The notes: a model not told the origin generated them from the letters alone. A stretch of 10,633 bases of DNA from an uncultured bacterium (GCA_903844835.1 CAIMUU010000094.1:1-10633), one strand, 5' to 3'. Positions 1 to 6,800 are shown, counted from the stretch's first letter. Made by a program: numbers and translations.

Positions 1-34
1 CCCTACTCAGTATAAAAATATTTTTGCAGCCCAT
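1..34 (-). CDS. Possible 5' end of a gene leaving the left edge
   Basis: On the minus strand an open frame starts at ATG 34-32 and runs off the window after eleven codons (MGCKNIFILSR). An AGGAAG Shine-Dalgarno at 46-41 lies 6 bases upstream, and TATAAT-like boxes sit at 52-57 and 64-69. A second in-frame ATG at 40-38 abuts the Shine-Dalgarno, so it is the poorer start. The fragment is too short to identify and the call rests only on the initiation signals. Confidence 0.3.
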   Translation of the reverse strand, partial: MGCKNIFILSR

Positions 35-197
35 CGCCATCTTCCTATGTAATTATAATGTTTATTATATTACAGTCTAAGCTTTCTTTAAGCAAGCAAA
101 TTATTAAATGGGCTACAAAAAATAAGCGAAACCAGATAGGTCCATTAGTATATTTTGAGCCCCAATAGAATATCCAATCTAATTATTGTCCCTGGAT

Positions 198-1157
198 TTA
201 CATCGAGCCGTAACCGAAATGCCCCTCACGGGCTTTTTGCTCATAAATTGGGCGCTTTAAATTTAGCGTTTTAATTATCCCATTTGGCGATATATCATAT
301 CCCACCACCTGGCTCTGCGCGCCATCAACCACAACTGTTGCCTCCAACGGCTGGTCATAGCCAATCGCATATGCCAAATAGACATATACCTCTTTGGCAT
401 TATTCTTTTTGAGATAATCAATCGCAATAATCCGCGCCATATAGGCCGCCGACCTATCAACTTTACTAGGGTCTTTGCCACTAAAAGCTCCGCCACCAAT
501 TGGGATTCGCGGGCCATAATTATCAACCACTAATTTTCGCCCAGTCAGGCCCGAATCTGCCTCAAAACCACCAACCTCCCAATCACCGGCAGGATTTACG
601 TGAAAATCAATTTCTTGAACAGCCTCAATCTTTTCGGCCAACAACCAATCTTTTACCACAGCCAAAAGTTCGGCCCCGACAGCATGCTGAAAACTAGCCA
701 CAATACTAATAATCTTGCCGTCCTTTGTCGTCACCTGAGTTTTGCCATCAAATGGCCATTTCTTGTAAATGTATTGGCACAGCCGACGAGCCAACGCAAA
801 TTCTAGCGGTAACATCTCGGGCGTCTCATTTGTGGCATAGCCAACCATAATTCCCTGATCGCCCGCCCCACCGATGTCGACTCCCCTGGCAATTTCGGGG
901 CTTTGGCGCACGATATGCTCGATTAATTCCACCTCGCCGGCCAGACGCTTTACAATCTCAGCAACATCGACTTTTTCAGCCTTTGAAGTCACCTCGCCTG
1001 TCACAAAAACCCGACCATGGCCACCGGCCACATCAACCGCGACGCGCGCATCTGGGTCCTGACTTAAATAGGCATCCAAAATCGCATCGGAAATTTGGTC
1101 GCAGATTTTGTCAGGATGTTTCGGCGAAACACTCTCGGCAGTTCTAAAATTTGACAT
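198..1157 (-). CDS. metK: S-adenosylmethionine synthetase (MetK), short form
   Basis: Makes S-adenosylmethionine from methionine and ATP in the cytosol, releasing phosphate and pyrophosphate. Visible family signatures are SPKHPDK at residues 11-17 (H14 aligns with the catalytic histidine), GAGDQG at 97-102 (methionine/ATP loop) and GGGAFSGKDPSKVDRSAAY at 221-239 (phosphate-binding loop). The protein ends just after GHFG at 314-317. At 319 residues it is clearly shorter than the roughly 380-400 of typical bacterial MetK. The missing length lies between the N-terminal domain and GAGDQG and at the C-terminus, where the usual FPWE tail is absent. All catalytic signatures I can check are present, so I take it as a trimmed but active enzyme. 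The ATG at 1157 has AGAAAGGA seven bases upstream, and that Shine-Dalgarno lies inside a regulatory hairpin. A SAM riboswitch precedes it. No clear terminator follows the stop codon. Confidence 0.96.
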   Translation of the reverse strand: MSNFRTAESVSPKHPDKICDQISDAILDAYLSQDPDARVAVDVAGGHGRVFVTGEVTSKAEKVDVAEIVKRLAGEVELIEHIVRQSPEIARGVDIGGAGDQGIMVGYATNETPEMLPLEFALARRLCQYIYKKWPFDGKTQVTTKDGKIISIVASFQHAVGAELLAVVKDWLLAEKIEAVQEIDFHVNPAGDWEVGGFEADSGLTGRKLVVDNYGPRIPIGGGAFSGKDPSKVDRSAAYMARIIAIDYLKKNNAKEVYVYLAYAIGYDQPLEATVVVDGAQSQVVGYDISPNGIIKTLNLKRPIYEQKAREGHFGYGSM

Positions 1158-1158
1158 T

Positions 1159-1185
1159 AAAAAATCCTTTCTACAGCAGAAAGGA
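1159..1185 (-). terminator. metK expression platform: terminator that also masks the Shine-Dalgarno
   Basis: On the minus strand, TCCTTTCT (1185-1178) pairs perfectly over 8 bp with AGAAAGGA (1172-1165) around a 5-base loop, followed at once by six T (1164-1159). The 3' arm is also the metK Shine-Dalgarno, 7 bases from the ATG, so the hairpin can stop transcription, block ribosome binding, or both. The upstream GGGAAGGA (1213-1206), at the 3' edge of the riboswitch aptamer, can pair over 8 bp (two G-U pairs) with the same TCCTTTCT. That gives the expected mutually exclusive antiterminator. The stem is A/T-rich, so its strength as a terminator is uncertain. Confidence 0.7.
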
Positions 1186-1198
1186 CAAAAATCGTATC

Positions 1199-1302
1199 GT
1201 CATTATCCTTCCCCTGCGGGCTAGGTTTAGCACCTTACATTAAATGCAGGTTGCTGGCAGGTCATAAAGCTAGGACTCTCGCTGCGCTCTTGATATTAAA
1301 TT
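1199..1302 (-). ncRNA. SAM-I-clan riboswitch (SAM-I / SAM-IV type aptamer)
   Basis: Read on the minus strand, the leader carries the hallmarks of the SAM-I clan in order. TATCAAGAG is the P1 5' strand and junction. CGAGAG is the kink-turn side of P2. TATGACC lies in the P2 loop, followed by CAGCAACC. A very small P3 follows, then GGTGCTAA, a short P4 (CCC-GCA-GGG), and GGGAAGGATAATG closing P1, where TATC pairs with GATA. TAGC in the P2 loop can pair with GCTA of GGTGCTAA as the expected pseudoknot. P3 and P4 are unusually small, so I cannot decide between SAM-I, SAM-IV and the SAM-I/IV variant. Position directly before metK fits feedback by SAM. Edges are approximate. Confidence 0.88.
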
Positions 1303-1314
1303 GTTAATGTCATT

Positions 1315-1320
1315 ATTATA
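1315..1320 (-). promoter_or_regulatory. Putative metK promoter -10
   Basis: A perfect TATAAT on the minus strand lies about 13 bases before the first aptamer helix, where a riboswitch transcript should start. The hexamer 17 bases upstream (TGTATA) is a poor -35. An overlapping register, TGATATATA, would be an extended -10. Confidence 0.5.
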
Positions 1321-1348
1321 TATCAAATACAGGCAAATATACATCTTT

Positions 1349-1382
1349 AAAATAGAAGCCTACATAATTGCAGGCTTCTATT
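1349..1382 (-). terminator. Intrinsic terminator after the PGDYG-like gene
   Basis: An 11-bp perfect stem, AATAGAAGCCT (1382-1372 on the minus strand) pairing with AGGCTTCTATT (1361-1351), encloses a 10-base loop and runs into TTTT at 1352-1349. It lies 19 bases past the TAA at 1402-1404 and just before the metK promoter, so it isolates the two minus-strand genes. The U-tract is short. Confidence 0.7.
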
Positions 1383-1401
1383 AATTATCTAACAAACGCT
1401 T

Positions 1402-1929
1402 TTATTTTTCTCTGGTCCCCAGCACGTCAGATGCAAGACCATAAGTATCAACAAACTCTTGATGACCAATAATATACCTATCATTGCCGACCTCATCAGG
1501 ATGCTCGGGATCAAACGGTGTGGCAATCATACAATCCAAAGCCCCAACTTGTTTTTCGCCCCAAGGAGCAACGATTTCAATTGGTGCACCAGTTGGATTT
1601 TCAACGATTCTAGCCATACCTTTGGCGCGATATGTACCATTTTCATCTATAGCTTCGTAGCGTTTTGCAAATTTTTCTGGCTTTAATATATACTTCTCGC
1701 CACCTGGGTTGGTAAGTATCATATCGCCAGCCTCAGCAATATTAACTGTCTCGGTTGTGCCATCGGCAAGAATTGTTTTTACCTCTTCTTGCTCGGTAGC
1801 TTGTCTAGCCTCAACAATAGCCTTTTTGGCATAAACCGGGGCTTCTGCCAGCAACTTTGTATACTGTTCGGTTGATAGATCTAGAGCCTGCACTTCCACT
1901 TTTTGTTCTATGTTTTTGTCGTTTTCCAT
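1402..1929 (-). CDS. PGDYG-like small protein of unknown function
   Basis: A 175-residue acidic protein with no signal peptide or membrane segment. The centre contains AEAGDMILTNPGGEKYILKP at about residues 65-84, followed by a KRYE segment. This resembles the PGDYG-type module (pattern: GD, hydrophobic pair, T, G-E-x-Y, K-P-x-x-F, Y) found in phage and bacterial proteins, often repeated elsewhere in a protein. Here a second related block follows at about 96-165 (GTYRAKGMARIVENP ... GNDRYIIGHQEFVDTYG), so the protein may be two copies of one small fold. The biochemical role is not known to me. Transcription is divergent from tsaD. The ATG at 1929 has no Shine-Dalgarno. An extended -10-like TGCTAATGT ends 6 bases upstream, which suggests a leaderless message. 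A hairpin terminator follows the gene. Confidence 0.75.
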   Translation of the reverse strand: MENDKNIEQKVEVQALDLSTEQYTKLLAEAPVYAKKAIVEARQATEQEEVKTILADGTTETVNIAEAGDMILTNPGGEKYILKPEKFAKRYEAIDENGTYRAKGMARIVENPTGAPIEIVAPWGEKQVGALDCMIATPFDPEHPDEVGNDRYIIGHQEFVDTYGLASDVLGTREK

Positions 1930-1935
1930 TTTTTA

Positions 1936-1944
1936 ACATTAGCA
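1936..1944 (-). promoter_or_regulatory. Putative leaderless promoter of the PGDYG-like gene
   Basis: On the minus strand TGC-TAATGT ends 6 bases before the ATG at 1929. The hexamer matches TATAAT at only 3 of 6 positions but has the TGn extension. The call rests mainly on the same spacing recurring at other genes of the window. Confidence 0.35.
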
Positions 1945-1990
1945 TAATTATTGAATATAGTCAACCGAAACAGCATAGCAACAACAACTA

Positions 1991-1999
1991 TGATAAAAT
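1991..1999 (+). promoter_or_regulatory. Putative leaderless promoter of tsaD
   Basis: TGA-TAAAAT is an extended -10 whose hexamer ends 7 bases before the tsaD ATG at 2007. Transcription would then begin at or next to the start codon. No Shine-Dalgarno lies between, in keeping with leaderless translation. No good -35 was found. Confidence 0.5.
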
Positions 2000-2006
2000 A
2001 TAACAG

Positions 2007-3044
2007 ATGAAAATACTTGGCATTGAATCAAGTTGCGACGAAACCGCCGCATCCGTCGTTGAAAATGGACGGGTTATTTTAAGTAACGTAATTAATTCAC
2101 AAATTGATATTCACGCCGTCTATGGCGGTGTCGTACCCGAAGTTGCCGCCCGAAGTCATATCGAAGTTATTAACCCTGTTATAAATAAGGCACTAACAGA
2201 TGCCAATTTATTATGGGACGATATTGATGCTATTGCCGTGACTTATGCGCCAGGTCTAGTTGGTTCTCTTTTAATCGGAACGCTTGCCGCTCGAACCCTA
2301 GCAGTCTTAAAAAATAAACCGCTCTACCCAGTCCATCATATCGAAGCCCATGTCTATGCCAACTTCCTGGGAGAAAACGCCCCATCGTTTCCAATTTTGG
2401 CTTTGATTGTCAGTGGCGGACACAGCCAGCTTGTCTTTTTCCGTGACCATGGCGATTTTGATATTCTAGGCCAAACTCAAGATGATGCCATCGGTGAAGC
2501 TTTTGATAAGGTCGCCAAGATTATTGGTCTGCCATATCCAGGTGGGCCATCAATTGCTAAGGCCGCATTAAGTGGCAATCCCCTTGCCTATCAATTTCCC
2601 AAAGCCAAGCTATCTGGCGATTATGACTTTTCGTTCTCTGGCCTTAAAACTGCCGTTTTGAGGGCAGTCCAACGCGAAGCAGGCGTTGACTTTACTTTTC
2701 CATCAACAGGCCTTGCAGAGCTCCTAAACGATGCACAGAGGGCCGACTTTGCCGCCAGTTTCCAACGAATAGCGATTGAAACATTAGTCGACAAAACAGC
2801 CAAGGCATTTCGTGATTTTAGCCCAAAATCCGTTGTAATCGCTGGTGGCGTGGCAGCCAACTCAGAGCTTCGTCGTATCTTATCAGATACAATACCAATA
2901 AAAATTGACTACGCCCCGATAAATTTGTGCACCGATAATGCTGCAATGGTTGCGTCTCTGGGATATTTTCAAGCCCAGTCCAACCAACCCGCAAATCCTT
3001 TAGATGTAGAGGTTTTACCTAGTCTATCGATGGCGAAACACTGA
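2007..3044 (+). CDS. tsaD: tRNA N6-threonylcarbamoyladenosine transferase TsaD
   Basis: Catalytic subunit (Kae1/Qri7/YgjD family) that transfers the threonylcarbamoyl group from threonylcarbamoyl-AMP to A37 of ANN-decoding tRNAs, working with TsaB and TsaE. Neither partner is in this window. Signatures: GIESSCDETAASV at residues 5-17, the metal-binding HHIEAH at 110-115 (ligands H111 and H115), VSGGHS at 135-140 for the nucleotide, FDKVAKIIGLPYPGGP at 166-181, the FSFSGLKTA segment at 208-216, GGVAANSELR at 280-289, and CTDNAAM at 308-314 with the third metal ligand D310. The 345 residues match the usual length. The start follows directly from the conserved MKILGIESSCDE. There is no Shine-Dalgarno, and an extended -10 box ends 7 bases upstream. 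Its last 21 bases overlap the end of the convergent FemX-like gene. Confidence 0.97.
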   Translation: MKILGIESSCDETAASVVENGRVILSNVINSQIDIHAVYGGVVPEVAARSHIEVINPVINKALTDANLLWDDIDAIAVTYAPGLVGSLLIGTLAARTLAVLKNKPLYPVHHIEAHVYANFLGENAPSFPILALIVSGGHSQLVFFRDHGDFDILGQTQDDAIGEAFDKVAKIIGLPYPGGPSIAKAALSGNPLAYQFPKAKLSGDYDFSFSGLKTAVLRAVQREAGVDFTFPSTGLAELLNDAQRADFAASFQRIAIETLVDKTAKAFRDFSPKSVVIAGGVAANSELRRILSDTIPIKIDYAPINLCTDNAAMVASLGYFQAQSNQPANPLDVEVLPSLSMAKH

Positions 3045-4016
3045 CATCACTCTGTGAAATACGTTTTTTGCGAATGGCAGTCCCCTGCTCCAAAGTCGAT
3101 ATAATCTAGACAAAGGCAAATCAAATGTGCCAGCTAGTTCGGTCTCGGCACTGGCCCAACTAAGCTTAAAATTAGAAACTCCTCCACCAATTAGGCCTCC
3201 AAAATCATAACGGCCCAATCCCCACTCTTTACATTTCAAAATCGCATGCCATTTTAAGGCATAATTAAGGCGCAATTGTTGGCCTATCTCGTTCATACCG
3301 CCATAAAGCTCAAAAGCTGTATCCGCACTAATCGCCAACCACAAAAATGCGGCCGGCTCATCATCAACATAAGCTACAAATAACACCGACTTATCACCTA
3401 ATTTGCTAAAAACATCATAATAATATTGATCGTCATGCAGATTAAATTTTGCTCGTCTAGCTGTTCCGTGATAGATTTTTAAACACTTCGTAAGTTCGTC
3501 TTTGTTGTGGACGATTTTTATCTTCATCGCCTCTGATGCAGACTTACGAATATATTGACGGGTTTTCTTGACCATATCAGCCAAAAGCTCAGACTCAGAC
3601 TGTTTAATGTTCAAAATAATTGTTTTGGCAGGCAGAATTCGATTAATTGACTTCTCCCACCCTGATGGCGCTTCAAAATCAATGCTATCTGGCTCAACTG
3701 ATATTGCAACCGAGTGATAATTGGCTTTGGCATAACTAGCTAGTTCATTTAATAGCTCTGCCCTATTGTCTTCACCAACCACCGGGCCACGTGGCACATA
3801 AGCCAGCGACCTTAGAGGCCATGGTAATTTGCGTATTAATAATTGAGCAGCCCCAACCACCTCTTCAGAATCATCAAGCAAAAACATTCTGTCCGCCGTC
3901 CAGCCATGGGCCGACTTTAAATCTCCCCAACCCCAAAGCTGTAGCGGATGTCCAGCATTATCAAGTACGTAATTATCCCACTCTTGTTTGTCTTGGCATC
4001 GTCTTAATATAGTCAT
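3024..4016 (-). CDS. FemX/FemAB-type peptidoglycan bridge aminoacyltransferase
   Basis: Members of this family are tRNA-dependent aminoacyltransferases that add amino acids to the stem-peptide lysine of the cell-wall precursor at the inner face of the membrane. The fold is two GNAT-like domains. Visible features are LQLWGWGDLKSAHGW at residues 26-40, the basic/hydrophobic LPWPLRSLAYVPRGPV segment at 64-79, KKTRQYIRKS at 150-159, and the family's C-terminal YDFGG at 270-274 followed by GVSNFKLSW. At 330 residues it lacks room for the long coiled-coil arm of staphylococcal FemA and resembles the shorter FemX kind. The substrate amino acid cannot be read from sequence. I place the start at ATG 4016, because the frame could only extend upstream to a TTG that lies inside the promoter. 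TATAAT ends 6 bases before this ATG. It overlaps tsaD tail to tail by 21 bases. Confidence 0.88.
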   Translation of the reverse strand: MTILRRCQDKQEWDNYVLDNAGHPLQLWGWGDLKSAHGWTADRMFLLDDSEEVVGAAQLLIRKLPWPLRSLAYVPRGPVVGEDNRAELLNELASYAKANYHSVAISVEPDSIDFEAPSGWEKSINRILPAKTIILNIKQSESELLADMVKKTRQYIRKSASEAMKIKIVHNKDELTKCLKIYHGTARRAKFNLHDDQYYYDVFSKLGDKSVLFVAYVDDEPAAFLWLAISADTAFELYGGMNEIGQQLRLNYALKWHAILKCKEWGLGRYDFGGLIGGGVSNFKLSWASAETELAGTFDLPLSRLYRLWSRGLPFAKNVFHRVMSVFRHR

Positions 4017-4022
4017 ATTTAT

Positions 4023-4028
4023 ATTATA
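4023..4028 (-). promoter_or_regulatory. Leaderless promoter -10 of the FemX-like gene
   Basis: A perfect TATAAT on the minus strand ends 6 bases before ATG 4016, putting the transcript start at or beside the start codon. There is no Shine-Dalgarno. This also argues against the longer TTG start at 4031, which directly abuts the box. Confidence 0.6.
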
Positions 4029-4055
4029 CAACTTATCCTATTTTATTATTTATGA

Positions 4056-4061
4056 TATACT
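4056..4061 (+). promoter_or_regulatory. Putative valS promoter -10
   Basis: TATACT with a weak TTATCC -35 at 4033-4038 (17-base spacer). Transcription would start near 4068 and give a leader of about 114 bases before valS. It is back to back with the FemX-like promoter about 30 bases away. Confidence 0.45.
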
Positions 4062-4077
4062 AATAGCTGAAAACAAA

Positions 4078-4147
4078 CACGTGAATTTAGAGGGGCGTTC
4101 AAAGGGTTTTCGTATGAAAACTCTGAGTAATCTATACTTTTCACGTG
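4078..4147 (+). promoter_or_regulatory. Structured valS leader: two nested inverted repeats
   Basis: CACGTGAA (4078-4085) and TTCACGTG (4140-4147) are perfect 8-base complements. They enclose a 9-bp hairpin, AGGGTTTTC (4103-4111) against GAAAACTCT (4116-4124), with a GTAT loop and one G-U pair. The inner hairpin holds the Shine-Dalgarno (AAAGGG, 4101-4106) and the ATG of the leader ORF. The sequence shows an RNA that could gate leader translation. What it senses is unknown. The T-box consensus is absent. Since CACGTG is itself palindromic, paired DNA operator sites are an alternative. Confidence 0.5.
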
Positions 4148-4185
4148 GTAATAATATCGATATTTTTAAAATTATTCTAATATGA
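4114..4185 (+). CDS. Leader peptide / upstream ORF coupled to valS
   Basis: A 23-codon ORF starting MKTLSNLYFSRG and ending in an isoleucine-rich tail (five Ile and three Leu in all, no Val). It has its own Shine-Dalgarno, AAAGGG, 7 bases before the ATG. Its TGA at 4183-4185 overlaps the valS ATG at 4182-4184 as ATGA. valS has no Shine-Dalgarno of its own, so ribosomes finishing this peptide are the likely source of valS initiation (inference). The start codon sits in the loop of a 9-bp hairpin, so opening of that hairpin would control both. The absence of Val codons argues against classical valine attenuation. The peptide itself may have no function. Confidence 0.5.
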   Translation: MKTLSNLYFSRGNNIDIFKIILI

Positions 4186-6731
4186 AATTAGCCAAAGCCT
4201 ACGATCCAAATCAGTACGAGCCCAATATCTACGCCATGTGGGAAGAGGGTGGTGCTTTCGAGCCAACGGGGGTAGGTGAACCCTTTAGTATTGTTATGCC
4301 ACCGCCTAATGCCAACGGCAATCTACACATGGGGCACGCCTTAACGGTCAACCTAGAAGACATTATGGCTCGTTATTATCGTATGCGTGGGCGCGACGTT
4401 ATCTATATCCCCGGGGCCGACCATGCCGGTTTTGAAACTTGGGTCGTTTACGACAAGATCCTAGAAGGGCAGGGGAGAAACAGATTTGATTTTACTCGTG
4501 AGCAGTTGTATAGCCAGGTTTGGAATTTTGTCGAGCAACAACGCGGCAACATGGAACTACAATTACGCGCTCTTGGCGTCAGCGCATCATGGAAGCACCT
4601 TGTATTTACACTCGACAAAAAGGTGATTGATACCGTCTACAAGACATTCAAAAAGCTTTGGGATGAAGGCCTTATTTACAGAGGTGAGCGTATTGTGAAT
4701 TACAGTACAAAATACCAGACTAGTTACGCTGATATCGAAGTTGATCACAAATTAGAAAAGGGCACACTCTGGAATATTGCTTACCCAACCTACGACAAGA
4801 TTGGCGAAATTATTATTGCCACAACTCGCCCTGAAACCCTGTTCGGCGATACGGCCGTAGCCGTCCACCCAGATGACGAACGCTACAAAGACCTAATTGG
4901 AACGCGAGTCTTATTACCGCTAACTGGTAGGGAAATCCCAATTATTGCCGATGAGTTCGTTGACCCAACCTTTGGAACCGGCGCCGTCAAGGTAACACCT
5001 GCGCACGACCCAAATGACTTCGAGATGAGTCAACGCCATAATCTTGAAAAAATCCAAGTAATTGATTTTGATGGCAAAATGATAAATGTCCCAAGCCAAT
5101 TTGCCGGACTAACCGTAGATGTTGCGCGTAAACGGACCCTTGCTGCACTTGAGGCTGAGGAATTGCTGAGAGGCGAAACAACTATCGAGCACTCGGTTGG
5201 CTACGATTACAAAAGTGGTCTGCCAATCCAGCCATTAATCAAAGATCAATGGTTCCTCAAAATATCAACCCTTGCCAAGCGCGCCAAAGAGGCGATTGAG
5301 AAAAATGAGATTACATTCACGCCCGAAAGTCGCAAACGAATCCTAGTCCAGTACCTCGATAACCTGCGCGACTGGAACTTGTCGCGCCAGATACCATGGG
5401 GTATTCCAATTCCGGCGTTTCAAAACGTTGATGACTCAAATGATTGGATTTTTGACGAACGAGTTGACGAAAAGACCATATCTGTTAATGGCAAGAAGTA
5501 TCAGCGCGAAGAAGACACCCTTGATACTTGGTTTAGCAGTGGTCAATGGCCGTTTATTACAACTGACGCCATGACAAATGGCCCCTTGAGCCGTTTTTAC
5601 CCAAATAGCGTCATGGAAACAGGCGTGGATATTTTGGATCGTTGGGTTGCCAGAATGATAATGCTAGGCCTATACAACACCGGCAAGGTGCCATTTAAGC
5701 ATGTTTACCTACACGGTCTAATTTTGGATGAAAAAGGCCAAAAAATGAGTAAAAGCAAAGGCAATGTCGTCAATCCGATGGAGACTATTGCCAAATATGG
5801 CTCAGACGCCCTGCGCCTAGGTGTTATTGCCAATCGTAGCGCTGGCCAAAATCAGGCATTTGGCATTGATAAAGTGATGGCAGGCCGAAATTTCTGTAAT
5901 AAACTGTGGAATATCGCTCGTTTTGCCGAAGATAGGTTGGGCAGTGGTTACCGAAACGTAATTGCTAAGCCAATGACAATTGCCGATCACTGGATTATAA
6001 GAGAATTAAATAATTCCATATCTGATATCGAGAAAAAGATTGAATCATACCGTTTTGCAGAGGCGAGTGACACAATCTATCATACAATCTGGGATAGCGT
6101 GGCCGACTGGTATATCGAGGCCAGCAAACTCCAAGACAACCCAACGATGTTGGCCTGGGTTATGGACACTATTTTAAAGTTAGCTCATCCATTTGCCCCA
6201 TTCGTAACAGAGACAATCTGGCAAACTATACCAGCCAACAATAAATTGCTTATTTCATCCAAATGGCCAGTCAAGGCCACCTATGACGAGATTGCTGCGG
6301 CCGAATTTGGGCGACTCATCAAGCTAGTCGACGAAGCCCGCTATGTAATTGCCGATTTGCCCGGTAACGTCCGATATGACCTCTTGTATCAAAATGATAG
6401 CTTAATTGCCGACAACAGATTATTAATTCAAAGATTAGCCAAACTAAAAAGCGTTCAAATGGTTGACCAAGCTCGTGGATTACGCTTAGCTGCTAGTGGC
6501 AGGGAAGCCTGGTTGGATATTTCTACCAAAACCCTAGACGAACACCAGACTAAATTAGAGGCCCGCCTCAAAGATATAAATGCGTTAATTAAATCGTTCG
6601 AAGCCCGCCTAGCTAATGATACATACGTCAAAAAAGCCCCAGCCGAACTAGTCGAAGAAACACGAACTCAATTGGAACAAAAAAAGGCGCATGCAGAGCG
6701 CCTGGTAAACGAATTAAAGATTCTAAAATAA
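4182..6731 (+). CDS. valS: Valyl-tRNA synthetase
   Basis: Class Ia synthetase charging tRNA-Val with valine in the cytosol. Order of domains: catalytic core with PPPNANGNLHMGHAL at residues 40-54 (HIGH motif as HMGH, 49-52); CP1 editing domain at about 155-345 with TTRPETLFGDTAVAVHPDD and GTGAVKVTPAHDPNDFE; KMSKS at 521-525 within QKMSKSKGNVVNP; helical anticodon-binding domain at about 610-745; and a C-terminal coiled coil at about 785-849 rich in Lys, Glu and Ala, the usual ValRS tRNA-binding arm. The 849 residues are somewhat short (E. coli 951). GADHAGFETW at 78-87 replaces the usual GTDHAGIATQ, and VNYSTKYQTSYADIEV replaces the usual VNWxPxxxTAxSDxEV. The protein is therefore from a divergent ValRS branch. 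It overlaps the upstream leader ORF and has no Shine-Dalgarno. A hairpin terminator follows. Confidence 0.96.
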   Translation: MKLAKAYDPNQYEPNIYAMWEEGGAFEPTGVGEPFSIVMPPPNANGNLHMGHALTVNLEDIMARYYRMRGRDVIYIPGADHAGFETWVVYDKILEGQGRNRFDFTREQLYSQVWNFVEQQRGNMELQLRALGVSASWKHLVFTLDKKVIDTVYKTFKKLWDEGLIYRGERIVNYSTKYQTSYADIEVDHKLEKGTLWNIAYPTYDKIGEIIIATTRPETLFGDTAVAVHPDDERYKDLIGTRVLLPLTGREIPIIADEFVDPTFGTGAVKVTPAHDPNDFEMSQRHNLEKIQVIDFDGKMINVPSQFAGLTVDVARKRTLAALEAEELLRGETTIEHSVGYDYKSGLPIQPLIKDQWFLKISTLAKRAKEAIEKNEITFTPESRKRILVQYLDNLRDWNLSRQIPWGIPIPAFQNVDDSNDWIFDERVDEKTISVNGKKYQREEDTLDTWFSSGQWPFITTDAMTNGPLSRFYPNSVMETGVDILDRWVARMIMLGLYNTGKVPFKHVYLHGLILDEKGQKMSKSKGNVVNPMETIAKYGSDALRLGVIANRSAGQNQAFGIDKVMAGRNFCNKLWNIARFAEDRLGSGYRNVIAKPMTIADHWIIRELNNSISDIEKKIESYRFAEASDTIYHTIWDSVADWYIEASKLQDNPTMLAWVMDTILKLAHPFAPFVTETIWQTIPANNKLLISSKWPVKATYDEIAAAEFGRLIKLVDEARYVIADLPGNVRYDLLYQNDSLIADNRLLIQRLAKLKSVQMVDQARGLRLAASGREAWLDISTKTLDEHQTKLEARLKDINALIKSFEARLANDTYVKKAPAELVEETRTQLEQKKAHAERLVNELKILK

Positions 6732-6751
6732 AAAATGCCAAGAAATGAATG

Positions 6752-6787
6752 ACGGCTGGCCCAGAATAATCTGAGCCAGCCGTTTTT
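6752..6787 (+). terminator. Strong intrinsic terminator of valS
   Basis: ACGGCTGGC (6752-6760) pairs perfectly with GCCAGCCGT (6775-6783). Inside, after a C-A mismatch, CAGA pairs with TCTG around an ATAA loop. Five T (6783-6787) follow. It lies 20 bases past the valS TAA and 14 bases from the end of the convergent small gene. On the minus strand the stem is followed by a poorer CATTCATTTC tract, so it may serve that gene too, less well. Confidence 0.9.
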
Positions 6788-6800
6788 AGAAAGGATAGTA

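Noticed and set aside
28..114. Inverted repeat AGCCCAT / ATGGGCT left of metK
   Set aside because: Only 7 bases with a spacer of about 70 and no T tract, so not convincing as a terminator or binding site.
4017..4031. TTG start five codons before the FemX-like ATG
   Set aside because: The TTG directly abuts TATAAT, and that box would have to be both promoter and coding sequence. The ATG at the expected transcript start fits better.
4068..4181. T-box riboswitch before valS
   Set aside because: The leader precedes a tRNA synthetase, but there is no AGGGTGGNACCGCG antiterminator consensus and no terminator hairpin with a T tract.
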